Source: Deltaproteobacteria bacterium (lineage in GTDB: Bacteria > Desulfobacterota > DSM-4660 > Desulfatiglandales > Desulfatiglandaceae). From it: 40,838 nucleotides of DNA. The DNA is taken from NCBI GenBank assembly GCA_019307945.1, contig JAFDIS010000022.1:1-40838 (forward strand), written 5' to 3'. The notes under the pieces were generated by a model. The model was not told the origin of the DNA, made no database searches, and worked only from the letters and a program-made list of their open reading frames with translations. The translations under genes were made by a program, and so were the position numbers. Shown one piece after another: positions 1 to 6,107 of this stretch (its first letter is position 1; every line of letters starts with the position of its first letter).

Positions 1-117
1 TCCCAGATGGAGAGCGAACGGCAGGGGATCGCCTTGAGCTCCCTCCAGCCGGAATTCCGGGAGGGGGTCACGGCCTTCGTGGAAAAACGAAAGGCGAATT
101 TTCGGTCGGTTTCATGA
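1..117 (+). CDS. Enoyl-CoA hydratase/isomerase family, C-terminal end only
   Basis: Frame 1 is open from the window edge to a TGA at 115-117 and gives 38 residues. The end contains EGVTAFVEKRKANF, the usual closing helix of crotonase-fold enoyl-CoA hydratases (family pattern: E-G-x-x-A-F-x-E-K-R-x-P-x-F). The catalytic part lies outside the window, so hydratase, isomerase and other crotonase activities cannot be told apart. The next gene downstream encodes an acyl-CoA-type dehydratase, which fits a shared role in beta-oxidation or fermentation of CoA thioesters. The call rests on a short motif only. Confidence 0.65.
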   Translation, partial: SQMESERQGIALSSLQPEFREGVTAFVEKRKANFRSVS

Positions 118-359
118 TGAGACAGGGAATCTTCACGGTGCCCTGTTGTCGATTTTGGTGAAGAAGCTCCTGGCCTCGGGCGGGCAGGCCGTGAAATGAA
201 CCCTGGAGGTTGGCACGCTCAGCATACTTTTGTGAAAGCCAAAGATCAACCCTCTCTTAGGGATTCTCTTGGGAGGGGCGTTGTGATATCATTTGTCGTC
301 CGCATGGCAAGATTGTAAGTTTCAACCCCGCAAACAAGATGATTTCAAGGAGGCTGCCG

Positions 360-1793
360 ATGGCCCTGTGCACGGCCGAAGACTATGTGGAACGACTCAA
401 GAGGATGAGGCCCAATGTCTACGCCCACGGAAGGAAGATCGGGCGGGACGATCCCATGCTGGCACTGCCCATCAACACTCTCAGGTTCACGTTTGACGCG
501 GTCAATGATCCGGAATTGCGGGATCTCATGTTGACCCGTTCTCACCTGACGGGAGAAGAGATCAATCGGTTTACGTCTCTGAACCTCAGCGTGGAGGACC
601 TCTACGCCCAGCAGGAGATGAAGCGGCGATGCTGTCACAGGGTGGGGGGATGCACCCAGCGGTGTATGGCTACGGACACCCTGAACGCCATAGGCGTGGT
701 GAGTAAGGAAATCGACGATGAGAAGGGTACGGAATATCATGCCCATTTCCTCGAGTTCCTGCGTTATTACCAGGCCAACGACCTGGTGGGCAGCACGGCC
801 ATGACCGACATGAAGGGGGACCGCCGGGCGCGTCCTTCGGCCCAGGAGGACCCTGATCTCTACCTCCATGTGGTGAAGAAAGATTCCGGAGGAATCGTAG
901 TGCGGGGCGCCAAGAATCATATCACCATGGGGCCTTACGTGGATGAGCACCTGGTGATTCCCACTCGCACCCTTACGGAGGAAGAGGGGGACTGGGCCGT
1001 GTCCTTTGCGGTTCCTGCGGACGCCGAAGGGGTCAGGATCATCTCCCGGGTTGTGACCCCTCGGCCTAGGATTCGCCTCGAGGCACCCTACAATCGCTAC
1101 GGCGTGGCCGATTCGGTGGTGGTTTTCGATGACGTGTTCGTGCCCTGGGAACGGGTCTTCATGTGCGGTGAATGGGAGTTCGCAGGCAGGCTGGCCCTGA
1201 CCTTTGCGGGGTTTCACCGCCACTCATATTGCGGCTGTAAGCCCGCCATCACGGACATCATCCTGGGGGCCGCTGCCCTGGCGGCCGAGTACAACGGCGT
1301 GGAAAAGGCTCCCCACGTGGTGGATGAGCTCACGGAGCTCATGGTGATCGGCGAACTGGTCTATGCCTCCGGGATCGCCGCCGCGGCCCGGGCGACCCGG
1401 ACCTCTTCGGGCATCTTCACACCGGCGTTTCTCTATTCCAACACGGGCAGGTACATGGCGGGGATCAATATCTATCACGAATACGACGTGCTGAACGCCA
1501 TCGCTGGGGGGGTGCCTTCCACTCTGCCTCCGGAAGAAGACTGGCTGAACCCCGAGACCGGTCCGGACCTGGAAAAGTACATCCGCAGGAGGCCCGGCGT
1601 GCCTCCCGAAAATCTCCACCGGCTCTTTCGGTTCATCTCGGATTTTTCATGCTCCGCCATGGCGGGCTGGAGCCAGTACGCAGGCGTTCACGGCGGGGGC
1701 TCGCCGATCATGGAGAAGATCGGGATCCGCTCCGGGTACGACCTGGAGTCCAAGAAGCGGATCGCCAAGAGGCTGGCGGGTATCGAGGAATGA
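360..1793 (+). CDS. 4-hydroxybutyryl-CoA dehydratase / vinylacetyl-CoA isomerase family protein (AbfD-like)
   Basis: 477-residue protein of the 4-hydroxyphenylacetate 3-hydroxylase / 4-hydroxybutyryl-CoA dehydratase superfamily: an FAD-binding acyl-CoA-dehydrogenase fold that in AbfD also holds a [4Fe-4S] cluster. In Clostridium aminobutyricum AbfD the ligands are Cys99, Cys103, His292 and Cys299. Here Cys98-x3-Cys102 (GGCTQRC) and His286-x6-Cys293 (HRHSYCGC) reproduce both spacings, and Tyr290 falls where AbfD has its active-site Tyr296. A plain flavin hydroxylase would not need these residues, so the radical dehydratase branch is favoured. The length matches AbfD (about 485). Start: AAGGAGG at 347-353 stands six bases before ATG 360; an upstream in-frame ATG at 339 has no such site. 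The substrate is not settled, because anaerobes often carry several paralogues of this family. Confidence 0.85.
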   Translation: MALCTAEDYVERLKRMRPNVYAHGRKIGRDDPMLALPINTLRFTFDAVNDPELRDLMLTRSHLTGEEINRFTSLNLSVEDLYAQQEMKRRCCHRVGGCTQRCMATDTLNAIGVVSKEIDDEKGTEYHAHFLEFLRYYQANDLVGSTAMTDMKGDRRARPSAQEDPDLYLHVVKKDSGGIVVRGAKNHITMGPYVDEHLVIPTRTLTEEEGDWAVSFAVPADAEGVRIISRVVTPRPRIRLEAPYNRYGVADSVVVFDDVFVPWERVFMCGEWEFAGRLALTFAGFHRHSYCGCKPAITDIILGAAALAAEYNGVEKAPHVVDELTELMVIGELVYASGIAAAARATRTSSGIFTPAFLYSNTGRYMAGINIYHEYDVLNAIAGGVPSTLPPEEDWLNPETGPDLEKYIRRRPGVPPENLHRLFRFISDFSCSAMAGWSQYAGVHGGGSPIMEKIGIRSGYDLESKKRIAKRLAGIEE

Positions 1794-1836
1794 GAGCCGG
1801 CCCCGTTGTTCGCCTTTGATTGTTCTCAGGCGGCCA

Positions 1837-2544
1837 TCAGTGAGAAACCTCCAGGCTCGGGGGCCTGCGGCCCCTGAGCACTGCAATGGTCCCGAGCATG
1901 AAGCTGCGAAAAGAGACCTCCTCCAGCCCCGCATCGGACATGATGCGGGCGAGCCTTTTCGGGGGCAGGAAGGCCTGTGTGGAAGCGGGCAGGTAGCGGT
2001 AGGCCGCGCGGTCGCGTGCCACGAGGGTTCCCAGGGCGGGGATCACGGCCTTGAGGTGAAAAACCACCAGGGGCCTTAAAAGGTTTCGGGGCGGGGGGCT
2101 GGTATCCAGACAAACCACCCATCCCCCGGGCTTTACCACGCGCACCTGTTCCTGAAATGTCTTCAGGGGATCCGACACGTTACGCACCAGGAAACCCGAG
2201 GTCACTGCGTCGAAGACGGCTTCGGGAAAGGGGAGAGTCAAGGCATGGGCCCGGCACCAGAGGATCCGCCCGCCTCCGGGTCTCTTTCGTCCCTCCCGCA
2301 TCATCTCCGCAGTGAAATCCGCCCCGATTACCTTGATGGAGGGCTCAAACCTCAAGGCCTCCAGGGCGATGTCCCCCGTGCCGGTGCCCACATCCAGGAC
2401 AAGGCAGCCGGGACGCAAACCGGCCCAGCGGACCACCTGCCTGCGCCAGGATGCGTCCATGCCGAAGCTCATGAGGCGGTTGAGGAGTACGTAGCGGGGG
2501 GCGATGCGGCCGAACATGCCGGAGACGCCCTGTTCATGGGTCAT
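1837..2544 (-). CDS. menG: Demethylmenaquinone/ubiquinone C-methyltransferase (MenG/UbiE family)
   Basis: 235-residue class I SAM-dependent methyltransferase. It starts with the family's FGRIAPRYVLLNRLMSFGMD (residues 11-30). The SAM-binding loop VLDVGTGTGD is at residues 49-58, followed by the conserved LVRNVSDPLKTFQEQVRVVKPGG stretch. It is expected to add the C-methyl group in the last or near-last step of menaquinone synthesis on the cytoplasmic face of the membrane. The gene converges on the AbfD-like gene, with 43 bases between the stops, and lies 34 bases behind the transporter gene on the same strand, so the two are probably co-transcribed. An AAGGA about nine bases before the ATG supports the start. 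MenG is preferred to UbiE because the neighbourhood is that of an anaerobe. Confidence 0.85.
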   Translation of the reverse strand: MTHEQGVSGMFGRIAPRYVLLNRLMSFGMDASWRRQVVRWAGLRPGCLVLDVGTGTGDIALEALRFEPSIKVIGADFTAEMMREGRKRPGGGRILWCRAHALTLPFPEAVFDAVTSGFLVRNVSDPLKTFQEQVRVVKPGGWVVCLDTSPPPRNLLRPLVVFHLKAVIPALGTLVARDRAAYRYLPASTQAFLPPKRLARIMSDAGLEEVSFRSFMLGTIAVLRGRRPPSLEVSH

Positions 2545-2578
2545 GGGACAAGGTCCTTAGCTCTTGATAGTCCGCTTC

Positions 2579-3262
2579 CTATTTCCACCACAGGAGGGGA
2601 TTGAAGCGGGTGTCGAGGTCGTAGGCATCCACTCCTTCCCTGGTTTTGAGAAGTGATACCACTTTGTAGGTGAGGGGGGTGGCGGCCGCCTCGTATGCCG
2701 ACTTGACGAGCCACTGGGTCGCGATCGCGCTGAACAGGGTCCCGGCCGGAATGCTCCCCCAAAAGGCGATGGTGATGAACACCATCGAATCGATCCCCTG
2801 CCCCACCAGGGTGGACCCGATGGTCCTGGTCCAGAGCCACCGGCCCCGGGTGGCCACCTTCATCTTGGCCAGGACAAAAGCGTTGACGAACTCCCCGGCC
2901 AGGTAAGCCAGAAAGGATGCGGCCAGGAGCCTGGGGGTGTACCCCAGGATCCGGTCATAGGCCGCCTGAGCCTCCCAGAACGGGGCCGCCGGGAGAACCC
3001 CGCCCAGCCAGAGGACCACTACCATCAGGAAATTGCAGCAAAACCCGAGCCAGATCACCCGGCGGGCCCGGTCATAACCGTACACCTCCGTGAGCACGTC
3101 CCCAACAATATAGCTCACGGGAAAAATGACCACCGCGACAGGGAGGACCAGTCCGAAGATCCGGATCAGTTTCACCGCCACTATGTTTGCAGTAAGGAGA
3201 CTCGTGACAAAAAGGCCCACGATCACCACGAAGTCCCACGAGTATCCGTTCCTGGTAGACAT
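2579..3262 (-). CDS. yhhQ: Queuosine precursor transporter, YhhQ/QPTR family
   Basis: 227-residue integral membrane protein with about six hydrophobic segments. Family landmarks are LLTANIVAVKLI (residues 19-30), the IVGDVLTEVYGYDRARRVIW block (about 52-71), ALPAAPFWEAQAAYDRIL-like central residues, and GQGIDSMVFITIAFWG near residues 154-169. The family (formerly DUF165) takes up preQ0/preQ1 or queuine for the queuosine modification of tRNA. It is read away from the thioredoxin gene. An AGGGTG a few bases before the ATG is a modest ribosome site. No preQ1 riboswitch consensus was recognised in the 288-base divergent region. Confidence 0.88.
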   Translation of the reverse strand: MSTRNGYSWDFVVIVGLFVTSLLTANIVAVKLIRIFGLVLPVAVVIFPVSYIVGDVLTEVYGYDRARRVIWLGFCCNFLMVVVLWLGGVLPAAPFWEAQAAYDRILGYTPRLLAASFLAYLAGEFVNAFVLAKMKVATRGRWLWTRTIGSTLVGQGIDSMVFITIAFWGSIPAGTLFSAIATQWLVKSAYEAAATPLTYKVVSLLKTREGVDAYDLDTRFNPLLWWK

Positions 3263-3466
3263 GACAGCACCCTGGTTTCAATGTGAGGCCCGAAGGCGCC
3301 GTGTGGGGCCCCCTCGTCCCCGGACCTCTCCGGGGGTACCGGCGCAATCCCCGGCCCCCTGATTCGGTCCTCAATGCACCCCTGTATCACATCGCCGGGG
3401 TATTTGAAAGCGGCTTTCGGCATGCAGGCTCGAAGCAACAGGGCATGCCTCCCGGGCGGGGGGATG

Positions 3467-3495
3467 TTGAAAACGAGAGGACGGGTGGTTACATT
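3467..3495 (+). promoter_or_regulatory. Candidate sigma-70 promoter for the thioredoxin gene
   Basis: TTGAAA at 3467-3472 and TACATT at 3490-3495 are separated by 17 bases, in an A/T-richer patch of an otherwise GC-rich 288-base divergent intergenic region, 55 bases upstream of the thioredoxin ATG. Match to consensus is 5/6 and 4/6. This is a by-eye prediction. Confidence 0.4.
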
Positions 3496-3550
3496 AAAAT
3501 CAACAGTCTAGATCCTAAGGGGTTTCCGCCCCTCATACCGGGAGCGTCTT

Positions 3551-3997
3551 ATGAGCGAGGAAAACCTGATCATCCGATGCGGAACCTGCGGAACCCGAAA
3601 CCGGATTCCCACCCGCCGCCTGAACGAAAATCCTGTGTGCGGTAAATGCCGCGCGCCCCTGTCCCCGGGTATTCACCGGGCCCCCGTCCATGTGACGGAC
3701 GGGGATTTCGAGGCCCAGGTCCTTTCAGAGCCCGGGCCGGTTCTCCTGGACTGCTGGGCCCCCTGGTGCGGTCCTTGCCGGAGTGTGGCACCCATCCTCG
3801 ACGAACTAGCCTCGGCCTACGCGGGGAGGGTCAAGATCGCCAAGCTCAACGTGGACGAGAACCCCGTGACCGCCTCGCGGTTCGGCATCCAGAGCATTCC
3901 GACCATGCTGTTTTTCAAGGGCGGCCGTCTCATGCAGAAGCTCGTGGGTGCCGTGCCCCGACAGGAAATCGAGGCAAACCTCCGGGCCATCATGTAA
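3551..3997 (+). CDS. trxC: Thioredoxin with N-terminal zinc ribbon (thioredoxin 2 / TrxC type)
   Basis: 148-residue cytoplasmic disulfide reductase. The N-terminus carries two CxxC pairs (Cys10/Cys13 and Cys30/Cys33) that form a zinc ribbon as in E. coli TrxC. The thioredoxin fold follows with the active site WCGPC at residues 72-76, the cis-proline segment IPTMLFFKGG, and the C-terminal helix. Length equals that of the TrxC family (about 140). The zinc-ribbon form is commonly linked to oxidative stress defence. The gene stands alone between a divergent transporter and yjbQ, with a candidate promoter of its own. Confidence 0.92.
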   Translation: MSEENLIIRCGTCGTRNRIPTRRLNENPVCGKCRAPLSPGIHRAPVHVTDGDFEAQVLSEPGPVLLDCWAPWCGPCRSVAPILDELASAYAGRVKIAKLNVDENPVTASRFGIQSIPTMLFFKGGRLMQKLVGAVPRQEIEANLRAIM

Positions 3998-4081
3998 ATC
4001 ATAGTGAAATTTCAGGAAAATTGCCCCTCGCAGGTCCTCCGGGTGGTCTGGTGGGGCAAAGGGCGACAGCCAGACTTTTTC

Positions 4082-4111
4082 TTGCACAAACCCCCTGGGC
4101 TGTGCTAGTAA
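4082..4111 (+). promoter_or_regulatory. Candidate sigma-70 promoter for yjbQ
   Basis: TTGCAC at 4082-4087 and TAGTAA at 4106-4111 with an 18-base spacer, 86 bases before the yjbQ ATG, inside the 199-base gap after trxC. Prediction by eye. Confidence 0.35.
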
Positions 4112-4196
4112 ATTCAGGATGATAACCGGATTTCATCTCCCCTAGGGAGCAGGATCCCCCAAAGATCAACTCCGGGGGTCCGGTCATTCGACTGCC

Positions 4197-4616
4197 ATGA
4201 AGATTCATGTGGAAACCCTTGCGGTAAACACCACCCGAAGGTGCGATGTGGTGGATTTGACCTCAGATGTGGACCGCCGGGTGCGCGATACGGGTATCCT
4301 GAACGGGGTGGTGACCCTTTTCGTCCCGGGATCCACGGGCGCGCTCACCACCATCGAGTATGAAACCGGCGTGATCAATGACCTCAAGAAGGCCATCGAA
4401 CGGCTTGCGCCCCAGGACATGTATTACGAGCACAACGAACGCTGGGGGGACGGCAACGGCTATTCCCATGTGCGTGCGGCCCTGTTGGGTCCCTCCCTGC
4501 ACATCCCCCTCGTGGATGGGCGGATGAGCCTGGGGACATGGCAGCAGATTGTCCTGCTCGATTTCGACAACAGGCCCAGGGAGCGGCGCGTGCTTGTGCA
4601 CGTGATGGGAGAGTAG
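4197..4616 (+). CDS. yjbQ: YjbQ family protein (UPF0047; secondary thiamine-phosphate synthase-like)
   Basis: 139-residue single-domain protein of the YjbQ/UPF0047 family. Conserved blocks: FVPGSTGALTTIEYE (residues about 42-56), HNERWGDGNGYSHVRAALLG (79-98, with the His and Asp residues that line the putative active site) and DGRMSLGTWQQIVLLDFDNR (106-125). Some members complement thiamine-phosphate synthase mutants, but the physiological function is not firmly known. Full length for the family. No strong ribosome-binding site is visible before the ATG. It is followed by a long non-coding stretch before phoH. Confidence 0.88.
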   Translation: MKIHVETLAVNTTRRCDVVDLTSDVDRRVRDTGILNGVVTLFVPGSTGALTTIEYETGVINDLKKAIERLAPQDMYYEHNERWGDGNGYSHVRAALLGPSLHIPLVDGRMSLGTWQQIVLLDFDNRPRERRVLVHVMGE

Positions 4617-4710
4617 CCCGCATTTCTCACCGGCCCTGGTCATGAGACGGTGGAGAGGCAGGCAGGGTGAGCGGAAAAGTAGTATCGAGCGTTCCTTACC
4701 CCGCCCGCAG

Positions 4711-4889
4711 AAAGCCCCGGCTTCAGCCGCCCATGAATGCGGTCGGCGGCGAGATGTCGGACCACGCAGGTCCCCGCTATTGCGAGGCAGGTGGACCGAA
4801 CCAAATGGTACCAAGGGCTTGCCCGTGGGGCTCCACGGTATGTCGTGAGCATTTCTTGAGCGCAACGCCGGACATGGACTCATCCGGCG
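4711..4889 (+). other. Hairpin-rich non-coding region in front of phoH (candidate structured leader)
   Basis: The 343 bases between yjbQ and phoH (4617-4959) hold no convincing gene but a dense series of perfect short stems. They are CGGC/GCCG at 4718-4721 and 4726-4729, GCCGCC/GGCGGC at 4726-4731 and 4745-4750, GGACC/GGTCC at 4759-4763 and 4769-4773, CCGTGG/CCACGG at 4823-4828 and 4833-4838, and CGCCGGA/TCCGGCG at 4866-4872 and 4883-4889. The first two stems share bases 4726-4729, so they exclude each other, as in a switch. The AAGCCCCGGCTTCAGCCG-like start also recalls the ends of IS200/IS605 elements, so a transposon relic is the main alternative. High GC makes chance stems common. Confidence 0.35.
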
Positions 4890-4959
4890 GCGCGGTGGAT
4901 TGCTGGTGAAAAATGCGGGCTGGATGCCGCAACGCGGTGCGGGAGCAAGGAGATCTTCG

Positions 4960-5985
4960 TTGACACTTGGCAACGCCACCGAGGAGCCCCGGATCAGAAG
5001 AAAGGTTCGCTTTGACGACAATGAACTGGCCCGGAGTCTCTACGGTGAAAGAAACGAGCACCTGCACCTGATAGAGGACAAGATCGGCCTCTCCGTGCAC
5101 GCCAAGGGGAGTGATCTTATCCTCGAAGGAGGAGAGTGGCAGGTTCAACTGGCCGAAAAGGTCCTCCGGCAGTTATACGGGCTGCTCGAGTCCGATTATC
5201 CCCTTTTCCCCAACGACGTGGGCTATGCCGTTCGCATTTTGAGCGGTGACGAGTCGGTCGAGCTGAAGCAGATCTTCAAAGACCAAGTCTATATCTCCTC
5301 CAAGAAAAAAATCATCACCCCGAAGACCGTCAATCAGAAGGAATACATCGACAGCATCCGAAAGTACGATATAGTGTTCAGCATCGGGCCCGCTGGAACG
5401 GGCAAGACCTATCTGGCCATGGCCATGGCCGTTGCGGCACTGATGAAAAAAGAGATTCGACGTGTGGTTTTGGCCCGTCCGGCAGTGGAGGCGGGAGAAC
5501 GGTTGGGGTTTCTCCCGGGCGACCTCTACGAGAAGGTCAACCCTTATCTCCGCCCCCTCTATGATGCACTGCACGACATGATGGACTTCGACAGTGCGTC
5601 ACGCCTTATCCAGCAGGGGGTCATCGAAGTGGCGCCCCTGGCATTCATGCGGGGCAGGACCCTGAACGATTCCTTCGTAATCCTGGACGAGGCCCAGAAC
5701 GCCACTTCGGAACAGATGAAAATGTTCCTCACCCGGCTGGGATTCAGTTCCAAGGCCGTGATCACGGGGGATGTGACCCAGACGGACCTTCCCGACGGGA
5801 AGCGTTCCGGACTGGTGGAAGCAAAGGAAATCCTTAGTCATATAAAAGGCATAAGGTTTGTATTTTTCTCCAGGGAGGATGTGATACGCCACCCGCTGGT
5901 GCAAGAAATCATTGACGCCTACGAAAAAATAGAGGAAAAGAGGCGGTTCCCGGGAAACGGAGGCCACCCATCCGGGGACTCGTGA
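4960..5985 (+). CDS. ybeZ: PhoH family ATPase (YbeZ-like)
   Basis: 341-residue P-loop ATPase of the PhoH family. An N-terminal KH-like part (about residues 1-100) is followed by the PhoH domain with Walker A GPAGTGKT at residues 143-150, the family block RPAVEAGERLGFLPGDLYEKV, and the Walker B-like VILDEAQNAT. Its association with ybeY three genes on is a widespread partnership in ribosome and RNA quality control. Start: AAGGAG at 4947-4952 lies seven bases before TTG 4960. A longer open frame from TTG 4900 has no site of this quality. The protein ends 122 bases before pgpH. Confidence 0.92.
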   Translation: MTLGNATEEPRIRRKVRFDDNELARSLYGERNEHLHLIEDKIGLSVHAKGSDLILEGGEWQVQLAEKVLRQLYGLLESDYPLFPNDVGYAVRILSGDESVELKQIFKDQVYISSKKKIITPKTVNQKEYIDSIRKYDIVFSIGPAGTGKTYLAMAMAVAALMKKEIRRVVLARPAVEAGERLGFLPGDLYEKVNPYLRPLYDALHDMMDFDSASRLIQQGVIEVAPLAFMRGRTLNDSFVILDEAQNATSEQMKMFLTRLGFSSKAVITGDVTQTDLPDGKRSGLVEAKEILSHIKGIRFVFFSREDVIRHPLVQEIIDAYEKIEEKRRFPGNGGHPSGDS

Positions 5986-6032
5986 GGCCCCCCCGGGGGG
6001 ACGCGAATCTCCGCCGGGCTCCTCGCCCCGGA

Positions 6033-6051
6033 CCGGAACCATGTGTTCCGG
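6033..6051 (+). other. Short perfect hairpin between phoH and pgpH
   Basis: CCGGAAC (6033-6039) and GTTCCGG (6045-6051) form a 7-bp stem with a 5-base loop, followed by G-rich sequence and no T-run. It lies 57 bases before the pgpH start and could be an mRNA processing or attenuation site. The role is inferred only from position. Confidence 0.3.
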
Positions 6052-6107
6052 GGGGGGCATTACATCGCCCTGTGCGTTGAACCAAACCATGCTGGAGTCT
6101 TCAGCCC

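Noticed and set aside
211-232. Possible sigma-54 promoter (TTGGCACG...GC) upstream of the AbfD-like gene
   Set aside because: The distance between the GG and GC elements is 8 bases, not the required 10, and the -12 TTGC is not present.
345-1223. Long open frame on the minus strand opposite the AbfD-like gene
   Set aside because: It is the antisense shadow of a well-recognised gene; its composition (many His, Pro, Arg) is typical of antisense frames in GC-rich DNA.
3263-3550. preQ1 riboswitch in front of the queuosine precursor transporter
   Set aside because: Neither the preQ1-I loop and A-rich tail nor the preQ1-II pattern was recognised on the minus strand; only GC-rich sequence is seen.
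4642-4909. Small open frames between yjbQ and phoH
   Set aside because: No ribosome site, no recognisable family, and residue composition of random GC-rich frames; hairpins explain the region better.
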